Source: Gammaproteobacteria bacterium Ga0077536 | GTDB taxonomy: Bacteria > Pseudomonadota > Gammaproteobacteria > Ga0077536 | Assembly (NCBI GenBank): GCA_001464935.1 | Contig: LNEL01000043.1 | Location: forward strand, 1 to 64,000 | Length of the DNA: 64,000 nucleotides | Direction of reading: 5' to 3' | Shown: one piece after another, positions 16,006 to 23,725 of the stretch | Numbering within the stretch: position 1 is the stretch's first letter | Layout: every line of letters begins with the position of its first letter | Translations under genes and position numbers: made by a program | Notes under the pieces: generated by a model | Seen by the model: only the letters and a program-made list of their open reading frames with translations | Database searches by the model: none | Told to the model about the DNA's origin: nothing

Positions 16006-17628
16006 ATGATTGCGACGATGATGGATGTCCCGCTGTCCCTGAACCATCTGCTGGAGCGGGCCGGCACCCTGTTTCCGACCCAGGAAATCCTCTCGCGCCT
16101 GCCTGACAAGAGCATTCGTCGTCACACCTTTGCCCAGTATTACCGGCGCACGCGCGCGTTGGCCTCAGCGCTGCAGAAGCTGGGCGTGCAGAAAGGCGAG
16201 CGCGTCGCGACACTGAGCTGGAATCATCATGCGCATCTCGAATGCTATTTCGGCATTCCGGCCGCTGGCGCGGTGATGCATACGCTGAACCTGCGTCTGT
16301 CGCCGGCCGAAATCGGCGCGATCGCTGTCAACGCCAGGGATCGCGTGCTGATCGTCGATGACATCCTGCTGCCGCTGTATCGCCAGATCGCGCCGCTGCA
16401 CGCGTTCGACAAGGTCATCGTCTACCCATTTTCGGGCGCGCCGGTGCCGCCGGAGTTCCTCGACTATGAGCAGCTGCTCGCCGCGGCGGATCCCGATGGT
16501 TTCGTCTATGCCGAGCACACCGAGGACGATCCGGTCGCGATGTGTTACACCTCGGGCACGACGGGCAGCGCGAAAGGGGTCGTGTACTCGCATCGATCGA
16601 CCGTGTTGCACACGCTGGTCGGCTGTCTCGCCGACTGCTGGTGCCTGAAGAGCACGGACGTCGTGCTGCCCGTGACACCGATGTTCCATGCGAACGCCTG
16701 GGGCATGCCCTACGGAGCCATCATGCAGGGTGCCAAACTCGTCTTCCCGGGACCGCACCTGCACCCGGACGATCTGCTCGACCTGATGACCGCCCAACCA
16801 CCCACCTTGTCGCTGGGTGTGCCGACGATCTGGCTCGGCCTCATCCAGACTTACGATGCGGCCCAGACGACGCAACCGGGGCGCTGGAAGCTGCCGACCG
16901 GCATGCGCTCGATGGTCGGCGGCGCCGCGGTGCCGGAGGCCTTGATTCGCGCGTTCGCGAAACACGGCATCTGGCTGATGCAGGGCTGGGGCATGACCGA
17001 AACCTCGCCACTCGCGACCGCGAGCTATCCGAAATTCGACGTGGCCAACGCGCCGGAGCCCGAGCGCTTCCGCCGCATGTCGCTGGCCGGTGTGCCCGTG
17101 CCGCTGGTCGAACTGCGCCTGCGGACCGACGACGGCACCGACGCGCCATGGGACGGCAAGACGGTCGGCGAAATCCAGGTGCGGGGGCCCTTCATCACCG
17201 GCAGCTATCATGAAGTCCCCGTCACCGACGACAAGTTCGCGCCCGACGGCTGGTTGCGCACCGGCGACGTTGCCGCGATGGAGGCCGAGGGCTACGTGCG
17301 TATCACCGATCGCACGAAGGACCTCATCAAGTCCGGCGGCGAATGGATCAGCTCGGTCGATCTCGAGAACGCACTGATGGCGCATCCCGCGGTCGCCGAG
17401 GCGGCCGTGATCGCGATTCCGGACGTGAAGTGGAGCGAACGTCCCCTGGCCTGCGTGGTACTGAAGCCCGGCGCTGAAGTCACCCCCGCGGCACTTGGTG
17501 AGCATCTGCTGGCCCACCACTTCGCCAAGTGGCAGCTGCCCGAGCGCTACGAGTTCATCGACGCCGTGCCGCGCACCTCGACCGGCAAGTTCTACAAGCT
17601 GAAGCTGCGCGAGATGTTTCCGGCGTGA
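16006..17628 (+). CDS. Acyl-CoA synthetase (AMP-forming, medium/long-chain fatty acid type)
   Basis: A 540-residue ATP-dependent acid-CoA ligase of the ANL superfamily. It adenylates a carboxylic acid and transfers it to CoA. The P-loop MCYTSGTTGSAKG is at about residues 181-193, A5 is MQGWGMTETSP, A7 is GWLRTGD, A8 is RTKDLIKSGGEWIS and the A10 lysine is in PRTSTGKFYKLKL. Length fits the family (540-560). The start used here is ATG at 16006, with GAGG upstream; an alternative Met lies four codons further. The substrate is not predictable; the sequence looks like ligases for medium-chain or alicyclic acids. The thioesterase precedes it. Confidence 0.92.
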   Translation: MIATMMDVPLSLNHLLERAGTLFPTQEILSRLPDKSIRRHTFAQYYRRTRALASALQKLGVQKGERVATLSWNHHAHLECYFGIPAAGAVMHTLNLRLSPAEIGAIAVNARDRVLIVDDILLPLYRQIAPLHAFDKVIVYPFSGAPVPPEFLDYEQLLAAADPDGFVYAEHTEDDPVAMCYTSGTTGSAKGVVYSHRSTVLHTLVGCLADCWCLKSTDVVLPVTPMFHANAWGMPYGAIMQGAKLVFPGPHLHPDDLLDLMTAQPPTLSLGVPTIWLGLIQTYDAAQTTQPGRWKLPTGMRSMVGGAAVPEALIRAFAKHGIWLMQGWGMTETSPLATASYPKFDVANAPEPERFRRMSLAGVPVPLVELRLRTDDGTDAPWDGKTVGEIQVRGPFITGSYHEVPVTDDKFAPDGWLRTGDVAAMEAEGYVRITDRTKDLIKSGGEWISSVDLENALMAHPAVAEAAVIAIPDVKWSERPLACVVLKPGAEVTPAALGEHLLAHHFAKWQLPERYEFIDAVPRTSTGKFYKLKLREMFPA

Positions 17629-17672
17629 GGGTCCGCATGTGCGCTTGCGGCGTGTTGGCGCACAACAATCCG

Positions 17673-17754
17673 GCCACAGAAAACACAGAGAGAGAACTGG
17701 ATTGGGTCTGCCCTTTGCAGGCCCACTCGCTTATTTCTCCGTGTTCTCAGTGGC
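17673..17754. repeat. Dispersed inverted-repeat element, copy A
   Basis: The left arm GCCACAGAAAACACAGAGA (17673-17691) and the reverse complement of the right arm (17736-17754) agree at 16 of 19 positions, around a centre of about 44 bases. It lies between the convergent acyl-CoA ligase and moaD-like genes. Related copies are at 42731-42917 and 62494-62684. This is the shortest and most diverged copy. Confidence 0.6.
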
Positions 17755-17802
17755 AGCACGGAGCGCCATCTCGAGCAGCGCCGAACAACGGAAAGGCGCG
17801 CC

Positions 17803-18084
17803 TCACCCTCCGGCAATTCCCACCATGAAATAGATCGTATCCCCGTCGTACAGCGGGTCTTCGATGAAGACCCGCTCGCCGCGGGAATTGAGATACAGCG
17901 TGCCGCGCGTGTTGAGATTCTCGCCGTCGGCATCCATCAGCAGCGCCTGCATCGTCGGGCCGTATTTGCCGGTGAGGCGCGTCGCCAGTTCGGCGACGCG
18001 CGGCGTCTCGAGTTCGAAGCTTTCACGCTCGACCTGCGTGATCTCGCGGAAGCGCGCCTGGTACTGCGCATGGACCGTGATCAT
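17803..18084 (-). CDS. MoaD/ThiS-like ubiquitin-fold protein of the AOR operon
   Basis: A 93-residue beta-grasp protein ending in the diglycine GIAGG, the hallmark of MoaD and ThiS sulfur carriers activated at their C-terminus. MoaD donates sulfur to the pterin dithiolene of molybdenum and tungsten cofactor. Motifs include MITVHAQYQARFREIT at the start and the strand VFIEDPLYDGDTIYF near the end. It begins five bases after the stop of the tungsten oxidoreductase gene, so it is the last gene of that operon. It presumably serves cofactor assembly for that enzyme. The start at 18084 excludes a non-coding-looking upstream extension. Confidence 0.82.
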   Translation of the reverse strand: MITVHAQYQARFREITQVERESFELETPRVAELATRLTGKYGPTMQALLMDADGENLNTRGTLYLNSRGERVFIEDPLYDGDTIYFMVGIAGG

Positions 18085-18089
18085 CGTCG

Positions 18090-20057
18090 TCAGCCTCGCG
18101 CCAGCGCACCGTCCGCCGCCAGCACCTCGGCCACGTCGCCCATGCCCAGTGACTCGAGCCTGCTCGCCGTCTGGAGGCCCGTGTCGCGCTCCCAGCCGCG
18201 CCATTCGTAGTATTCGTCGAGCACGGTCTCGAACATGTCGGCGGCAACGCGCCCCGGATACATGCCTTCGGTGGTCGGCTCGAACATCCAGCGTTCGCAG
18301 ATCGTGTCGTGTTCGCGGCGCAGCCCCAGCCGCGAGTTGAAAGCCTTCTCGAGGTTGCAGATCCGCTCGCCGTCGCGCATCAGTTCTTCCGGCGTGCGGT
18401 CGATGCCCGTCACTTCGGCGAATGCGCGGCCGTAGTATTCCTCGGGCGCGTAGCCGGTCGGGTCCAGCATCCAGTGGAACAGGCAGACGCCGTAGGAGTT
18501 GATCAGCGCGACCTGGTTCTCGACGAGTGCCGTGCAGGCACCCTTGAGCACGGGAGTGCTCAGGTCGGCCGCTTCGAGACGCCCGTTGAAGTAACGCTTC
18601 GAGAGATCCCGCCGCTGGAATTTCTCGATGAGCCCGATGCCTTTCAGATGGTCCGCGCCGCGTGACGCGACCGCCATGTTGTTCATCCAGGTCGGGAACG
18701 GCCGCATCTCCTCGGTAAAGCTCGCGCCGCCCTTGCCATAGATCGAGTACTTCATGAAGTTGCGACCCGTGCGCGCCGAATAGCGCAACGCACCCCAGTA
18801 CGGGCCGTCATGGAACAGCTCGCCGAACAGGTTGCGACGGTAGACGATGTCCGCCATCAGCGTCTCGACGTCCTCCATGTTGCCCCACTCGAGACTTTGC
18901 GCGCGGCCGAACAGTTCGCCTATGTCGCGCTCGCTCAGCAGGCCGTGCTGGTTCACTTCCATGATGAAGCTGATTGCGCAGCTCAGATCCTGGTTGTCGA
19001 TGCCGTAGTCGTTCGTGATCTTGCCCCAGTGCGCCACCTCGGCCCAGTCGCGAAGGTCGAGCGCGCCGGCGGCGCTGCCCGTCGTCAGGTACTCGGGCCG
19101 ACGGAAGGTCTCGCCGACGTATTTCTGCGCCTTCTCCGATTCGCTGCCGTCAATCTTGTAGCGTCCGTCACAGGCGATGAAGCAGTCCGCCGAACAGACT
19201 TCCGAATACTTGTGGTATTTCTTGACCCAATTGTCCGAGCGCACTTCGTCGCCGCGGAACATGTTGCCCTGGTTGTTGCGCCAGAAATGGCTGCCGATGT
19301 GCTGGTACATCTCGACCGCCCCGAGCGTGCCGCGGCGCTTGAAGCCATAGATCGCCTCGTTGCGGTCGATGCTCGCGCGGAACTCGCGCGACCACTTCAG
19401 CATGCCGGCCGGGTTTGCCACGCGCACGCCGCCGCTGCCCTGCACTGCGATGGCCTTCAGGTTCTTCGAGCCCATCACGCAGCCACCGCCGCCGCGGGCA
19501 TGGATGCGCGACGCATCGGACACGACTGCGGCAATGCCGACCTGGTGTTCGCCGGCCTGGCCGATCGTCAGCGTGTGGACGTGCGAGGGGTAGTCGCCGA
19601 GTTCTGTGTTCAGGGCCGTGTGGGTTTCCGCGGTGTTCTTGCCCCACAGGTGGGTCGCGTCGCGGATGTCCGCATGGCCGTCGCACAGGTAGAGATAAAC
19701 GGGGCGGGGCGCCTTGCCGGTGATCGCGATGTGGTCGAACCCCGCAAAGCGCACCATGTACGGAAACTTGCCGCCCGCGGCCGAGTCACCAAAGATGCCG
19801 TAGCAGGGGCTCTTGAACGTGATGCGGCCCTTGATGCCGCTGCCGGAGCCGGTGCCCGCGAGCGGTCCGACGCCGAACACGAAGATGTTGTCGGGGCTGC
19901 GCGGGTCGCAGTTGATGTCATGTTTGAGGAAGTGCTCCCACATGATCCAGTTGTTGATGCCCGATCCGCCGATCCAGCGCTCGAACATCGCATGCGGCAG
20001 TTGCTCGACACGCAGTTCGCCGGTCGTGAGATTGACGTGGAGGAGACGGCTTTCCAT
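18090..20057 (-). CDS. Aldehyde:ferredoxin oxidoreductase family, tungstopterin catalytic subunit
   Basis: A 655-residue member of the tungsten-containing AOR family, which oxidises aldehydes to acids with reduction of a low-potential acceptor. The N-terminal domain starts MESRLLHVNLTTGEL. Pterin-binding features include SPCYGIFGDSAAGGKFPYM, RIHARGGGGCVMGSKNLKAIAV and SRGADHLKG. Fe-S ligands are probably Cys288, Cys292 and Cys296 (CSADCFIAC) plus Cys525 in INSYGVCLF. The archaeal enzyme has CxxCxxxC, so the first spacing here is one longer. The acid Glu in RRPEYLTTG aligns with the catalytic Glu of Pyrococcus AOR. Downstream is moaD, and upstream is a ferredoxin-type subunit. A class II benzoyl-CoA reductase (BamB) role is less likely because no bam genes adjoin. 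Confidence 0.88.
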   Translation of the reverse strand: MESRLLHVNLTTGELRVEQLPHAMFERWIGGSGINNWIMWEHFLKHDINCDPRSPDNIFVFGVGPLAGTGSGSGIKGRITFKSPCYGIFGDSAAGGKFPYMVRFAGFDHIAITGKAPRPVYLYLCDGHADIRDATHLWGKNTAETHTALNTELGDYPSHVHTLTIGQAGEHQVGIAAVVSDASRIHARGGGGCVMGSKNLKAIAVQGSGGVRVANPAGMLKWSREFRASIDRNEAIYGFKRRGTLGAVEMYQHIGSHFWRNNQGNMFRGDEVRSDNWVKKYHKYSEVCSADCFIACDGRYKIDGSESEKAQKYVGETFRRPEYLTTGSAAGALDLRDWAEVAHWGKITNDYGIDNQDLSCAISFIMEVNQHGLLSERDIGELFGRAQSLEWGNMEDVETLMADIVYRRNLFGELFHDGPYWGALRYSARTGRNFMKYSIYGKGGASFTEEMRPFPTWMNNMAVASRGADHLKGIGLIEKFQRRDLSKRYFNGRLEAADLSTPVLKGACTALVENQVALINSYGVCLFHWMLDPTGYAPEEYYGRAFAEVTGIDRTPEELMRDGERICNLEKAFNSRLGLRREHDTICERWMFEPTTEGMYPGRVAADMFETVLDEYYEWRGWERDTGLQTASRLESLGMGDVAEVLAADGALARG

Positions 20058-20084
20058 TCGGCATTTCCTTCGCTGGCATTGAAC

Positions 20085-20738
20085 TCAGGCGGCGCTGCTG
20101 ACCATGCCCTTTTCGAGCATTGCCTGCATCATGCCGACTTCGTCGCGCGGTTCCGGTTTGTCCTGCAGCACGGCGCGATACGTGGCGCTGTCGGCATGGA
20201 ACAGCACCGGTGCGCGATTGTACTGCTTGCCGACGTTGTTCAGTTCGGGGCGCGTGGCGCAGGCTTCGACGCAGGCGGGTTCCCCGCCGCACAGATCGCA
20301 TTTCAGCAATTCGCCGTCCGGCGCGACGAAGATCACGTCGAACGGACAGCCCGGCACGCATTCCATGCAGCCGATGCATTTGTCCTGGGCGATCACGGCG
20401 ACATTCGTCTTCGGGTCGTAGTAGAACGCATCGGCCGGGCAGACTTCAGCGCAGGGCGGCGGGTTGCCGCAGTGATGACAGATGTCGGCCGCAAAGCCGA
20501 AGCCATGCGTCGGTGCGCGCTTGCCGACCTGCGGCGAGTGATTGACCTTCAGCCGCGCGAGCAGCGGATTGACGATGCCGTCCGGCGAGTGCACCAGCGA
20601 GCACGCGACTTCACAGATGTTGCAGTCCGTGCACTGATTCTGCAGCGCGTACAGTTTTTGATCGACGTCCGGGATCTCGTCTCCGGGCTGGTACCAGACG
20701 GCACCGGTGACCATTTCGGTCTGTGGCGTTCGCGACAT
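20085..20738 (-). CDS. Polyferredoxin (4 x [4Fe-4S]) electron-transfer subunit of the AOR complex
   Basis: A 217-residue HycB/AorA-like ferredoxin subunit with sixteen clustered cysteines, enough for four [4Fe-4S] clusters. The motifs are CTDCNICEVACS, CHHCGNPPPCAEVCP, CIGCMECVPGCP and CDLCGGEPACVEACA. It has no Tat or Sec signal, so the complex is cytoplasmic. In Aromatoleum aromaticum AOR such a subunit wires the tungsten subunit to a flavoprotein that uses NAD or to ferredoxin. No flavoprotein gene is found here, so the acceptor is probably ferredoxin or is encoded elsewhere. It lies 27 bases upstream of the tungsten subunit and opens the operon with a GGGGAG ribosome binding site. Confidence 0.88.
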   Translation of the reverse strand: MSRTPQTEMVTGAVWYQPGDEIPDVDQKLYALQNQCTDCNICEVACSLVHSPDGIVNPLLARLKVNHSPQVGKRAPTHGFGFAADICHHCGNPPPCAEVCPADAFYYDPKTNVAVIAQDKCIGCMECVPGCPFDVIFVAPDGELLKCDLCGGEPACVEACATRPELNNVGKQYNRAPVLFHADSATYRAVLQDKPEPRDEVGMMQAMLEKGMVSSAA

Positions 20739-20828
20739 CGCGCTACAACTCCCCGCATTGTTTTATGTCGTGTACGATGCGGGTGGATCGACTGTCAACC
20801 TTTTTGTCACGGGGTTTTGTTCCGGCCG

Positions 20829-21074
20829 ATGAATGCATTGCACAAAGCTGTCCTCCTGCTCCCCGACGAATCCACCCCCTTGCCCGCGCGTCGCGTGCTC
20901 GACTGCGTGTTCGCGCTGACCGCGAGCGGCCGGATTCTCCATTACCATCTCGGCCAGTTGCATGAGGAGATCGGCGGCGACGGTGTGCGTTACACGCTGA
21001 CGACGCCGGACGGCGCGCCCGAGCGCGCGCGCTGCCGCGTAATCCCGCCGCTGATACCGGAGTTCCACCGATGA
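20829..21074 (+). CDS. Small conserved-looking protein of unknown function beside the AOR operon
   Basis: An 81-residue protein starting MNALHKAVLLLPDESTPLPA, with the hydrophobic strand VLDCVFALTASGRILHYHLG, and ending PPLIPEFHR. It has a single Cys, no membrane segment and no recognised domain. It is the first gene divergent from the AOR operon, and its stop overlaps the rhodanese-like start (ATGA), so the two are translationally coupled. Association with the AOR system is inferred from position alone. Coding status is supported by the coupling and by the clean reading frame, but homologues should be checked. Confidence 0.55.
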   Translation: MNALHKAVLLLPDESTPLPARRVLDCVFALTASGRILHYHLGQLHEEIGGDGVRYTLTTPDGAPERARCRVIPPLIPEFHR

Positions 21075-21517
21075 GTTCGGGCATCACGCCGGCCGACACG
21101 GCACAGCGGCTGCGCGAAGATTCTGCGGTGCAATATATCGATGTCAGAACGGTGGCCGAATTCGCGCAGGGCCGGCCACTGCTGCGGGCGGTCAATCTGC
21201 CGGTGGCGTTCCACACGCCGCACGATGGCGCCGAAGTGCCGAACGCGAGTTTCGTCGACATCGTGAATCATTTGTTCGCACCCGACGTCCCGCTCGTGAT
21301 CGGCGGTGACGCCGATGACCGCGCCGAGCGGGCGGCCGCCGCGCTGCTCGCTGCCGGGCGCACGGACGTCGCGGTGATGACCGGCGGATTCGCGGCCTGG
21401 CGCGAGGCGCTGCTGCCGACGACTCGCGACAACCGGGACGGCATCAGTTACGTATCCCTGCTGACGCAGTTCCGGCGCAAGGACAAGCGTGGCGGCAGCA
21501 AGAGTGGGGCGCACTGA
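21071..21517 (+). CDS. Rhodanese-like domain protein lacking the catalytic cysteine
   Basis: A 148-residue single-domain rhodanese fold. The N-terminal motif QYIDVRTVAEFAQG and the C-terminal motif VAVMTGGFAAWREAL are typical. In the active-site loop, where sulfurtransferases read CxxGxR, this protein reads GDADDR, with Gly79 at the Cys position. It has no Cys there and should not carry a persulfide. Such domains act as regulatory or binding modules. It is coupled by ATGA to the preceding 81-residue gene. Being next to a tungsten-enzyme operon that needs sulfur transfer makes the missing Cys notable. The tail KDKRGGSKSGAH is basic. Confidence 0.78.
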   Translation: MSSGITPADTAQRLREDSAVQYIDVRTVAEFAQGRPLLRAVNLPVAFHTPHDGAEVPNASFVDIVNHLFAPDVPLVIGGDADDRAERAAAALLAAGRTDVAVMTGGFAAWREALLPTTRDNRDGISYVSLLTQFRRKDKRGGSKSGAH

Positions 21518-21736
21518 GGCGCGTGTACCGGTTTGGTCCGGTTCATGCACCGGGTATGCTCAGGACGCGTCGTCAGATGGCAGATCTCATCTGCGCCGGG
21601 CCATTGTGCGGCAATCGAACCGCCACCCGGACCCAGTCCAGCGCATTGATGAGGCACGGCAGGTCATGGCTCGCCCCGTCATGGGGCGTGGGACCGGGCG
21701 GCGCAGGCATCGACACAACCGGAGGGGAGACTGTCC

Positions 21737-22711
21737 ATGGCGTTCACGGCTGACTTTGACCAATTCAAATTCGACTCGCACGCGCTCGCCGCCTTCAAGG
21801 GCAAGTGCGTGCTGATCACGGGCTCGGGCAAGGACGGCGGCATCGGGCAGGCGCTTGCGCTCGCCGCGGCCGCCAACGGCGCCGAAGTGGTCGGCGTCCA
21901 TTTCCACAGCAGCTACCGCGATGGCTTCGATCTCGTCGACGCCATCCGCGCGCGCGGCGTCAAGGCCTACGCGGTGCAGGCCGACGTCACCAACACGCGC
22001 GACCTCTGGGCCTCGCGCAGCTACATCATCGAGCAGAACGGCGGGCGCGGCCCGGATCTGATCATCTGCAACTCGGGCCTGACGGAGAAGGGCTATCGTT
22101 TTGGACGCGCGCTGCCGGAAATCGAGAACGAGAGCCGGGCCGAACGTCGTGCGCGAGTGCGCCGCGATTTCATCGAGAACCTTGCCGAATCGGCGCTCGT
22201 GATGAACACCAAGATTGACGGCTTCGTCGCGATGACCCATCTGTGGGCGGGTGAAGCGGTGTATCACCAGCAGCCGTTGCAGCTGATGTACATCTCGTCG
22301 ATGCAGGCCGTCGAGCCTGGTGTCGCGGTGCCGGGCTATGTCGTGGCGAACTGGGCGGTGCTGAAACTGCCGGAAGTGCTGAAGGTCAATCTCGGCAAGG
22401 CCTCGAACATGGTCAGCGCGGCGTGCCTGATGCTGCCGTTCGTGCGCACCGGCATGACCGAGGAATATGCCGACAATCCGAAGGTGTTCGGGCGCTGGCA
22501 GCCGCGCATGCTCGAGCCGTTCGAGGCTGCGGGCAGCGTTGCGCAACTGCTGGCGCGGCCGCAGGACGAGCTGAATCTCGGCAACTACAAGCTCTGCGTG
22601 GCCGGCACCGCGGAGGAGACGAAGTTGTTCTGGTCGCAGGTCCGTCTGCAAGTCGTTGACGAAGGGCTGCCTTGGAGCAACGACGCGCCCATCGTCCATC
22701 GGCAGGCTTGA
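21737..22711 (+). CDS. Atypical short-chain dehydrogenase/reductase (YxxxN instead of YxxxK)
   Basis: A 324-residue SDR with a Rossmann fold. The glycine motif is unusually long, TGSGKDGGIG at about residues 28-37, similar to the ketoreductase of fungal-type fatty acid synthases. A serine-containing strand (MYISSMQAVEPG) and Tyr201 follow, but position +4 is Asn205 (YVVAN) rather than the catalytic Lys. Classical SDR chemistry may therefore be altered or lost. The ribosome binding site GGAGGGGAG fixes the start. The stop overlaps the start of the cyclic-nucleotide-domain gene (TTGA), so the pair is coupled. It lies 219 bases after the rhodanese gene. Substrate unknown. Confidence 0.78.
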   Translation: MAFTADFDQFKFDSHALAAFKGKCVLITGSGKDGGIGQALALAAAANGAEVVGVHFHSSYRDGFDLVDAIRARGVKAYAVQADVTNTRDLWASRSYIIEQNGGRGPDLIICNSGLTEKGYRFGRALPEIENESRAERRARVRRDFIENLAESALVMNTKIDGFVAMTHLWAGEAVYHQQPLQLMYISSMQAVEPGVAVPGYVVANWAVLKLPEVLKVNLGKASNMVSAACLMLPFVRTGMTEEYADNPKVFGRWQPRMLEPFEAAGSVAQLLARPQDELNLGNYKLCVAGTAEETKLFWSQVRLQVVDEGLPWSNDAPIVHRQA

Positions 22712-23712
22712 CGGACGAGGCCGCCAGCGCGCTGATCGGGCGCCTGGCGGCGCTGCCGCTGTGTGCGGGCTGGCCGGACCACGCTGTTGCCGCACTGGTC
22801 CGCCTGGGTCAGATGATGAGATTCGAGGCGCAGGCGCGGCTCATCCGTCAGGGCGAGCCGGCCGGCGGCGCCTTCGTGCTGCTCAGCGGAGCACTCGACG
22901 TGTACCGCAGCCTGCCGGGCGGCGGCGAATTGGACCTCGCGCATCTGGCACCGCCTGCCATCGTCGGCGACATCGGCCTCGTGGCCGAGGTACGCCGCAC
23001 GGCGAACGTGCGCGCCTGCGGCGATGTCGAGGCCTTTTGCATCGAGCGACGTCTGTTCCGGGCGGCCTGCGAACTCGGCGATCCGTCGGCGCTGCGGCTG
23101 GCCGGCGAAACCGTTGCACGCATCGGCGCGCTGAACGCGCAGTTGATGACGCAACTCGCGGCTGCCCTGCCCGGGGCTCCCGCAGCGGACGCCGTACCGA
23201 CTGCGGCGGTCCGCGTGGACGAGGAGCCCGACTTCGACCACCGGCCGTTCCTGCCGTTGCTGAAACCGTTTCAGGCGATGCCGCCGGCCCTGTGTGACGC
23301 CGTCAATGCGTGGCTCACGCCGCGGCGGCTGGCGCGCGGCGCCGCGCTGTACCGCGGCGGCGACGCCGCCTCGGGGCTCGCGATAGTCGTGCGCGGCGCG
23401 CTCGAATTGCGCCCGGCCGACGGACGCCCGCAGGCCCTGCTGATGCTGGGGCCGGGTGCGATCGCGGGTCTGCCGGCCGCTCTCGCCGGTGCGCCGCACA
23501 CGGTCTGCTGCTACGCGCGGGAACACAGTCTCGTGCTCGAGTTGTCGCAAGCGGCCTGTGCCGAACTCGAGACGAACGACGCACCGCCAGCGCTCGCGCT
23601 GCGCGCGGCCATCGCCCAGAGTGTCGCCGACAGCGCGCTCGCCCTCGGCAATCGTCTCGCCCAGCAGGTGGGCCTGCAGCGCGCACAGTCCCTGCTCGCA
23701 CAACAGGCCTGA
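22708..23712 (+). CDS. Protein with two cyclic-nucleotide-binding (cNMP) domains, no effector domain
   Basis: A 334-residue cytoplasmic protein made of two cNMP-binding-like domains. Domain 1 is at about residues 20-130 (LIRQGEPAGGAFVLLSGALD, then VGDIGLVAEVRRTANVRA). Domain 2 is at about 200-310 (RGAALYRGGDAASGLAIVVRGALE and GLPAALAGAPHT). Domain 1 keeps the phosphate-binding-cassette pattern loosely (GDIGLV...RTANV); domain 2 is more degenerate. No helix-turn-helix, GGDEF or kinase domain is present, so it is either a regulatory subunit or a stand-alone sensor. The TTG start overlapping the SDR stop (TTGA) is preferred over a TTG 36 bases upstream because of the coupling. Confidence 0.75.
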   Translation: MTDEAASALIGRLAALPLCAGWPDHAVAALVRLGQMMRFEAQARLIRQGEPAGGAFVLLSGALDVYRSLPGGGELDLAHLAPPAIVGDIGLVAEVRRTANVRACGDVEAFCIERRLFRAACELGDPSALRLAGETVARIGALNAQLMTQLAAALPGAPAADAVPTAAVRVDEEPDFDHRPFLPLLKPFQAMPPALCDAVNAWLTPRRLARGAALYRGGDAASGLAIVVRGALELRPADGRPQALLMLGPGAIAGLPAALAGAPHTVCCYAREHSLVLELSQAACAELETNDAPPALALRAAIAQSVADSALALGNRLAQQVGLQRAQSLLAQQA

Positions 23713-23725
23713 AGACGGCTCGCCG

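Noticed and set aside
18090..20738. Reading the AOR operon as class II benzoyl-CoA reductase (BamBC)
   Set aside because: The catalytic subunit belongs to the same superfamily, but none of the other bam genes (BamD-I) lie nearby and a MoaD-like gene follows instead, so a general AOR assignment is safer.
18810..21074. 754-codon open frame on the plus strand, antisense to the AOR genes
   Set aside because: It is a high-GC shadow of the tungsten and ferredoxin subunit genes, with no domain or ribosome binding site. Only its last part (20829-21074) lies outside those genes and is annotated separately.
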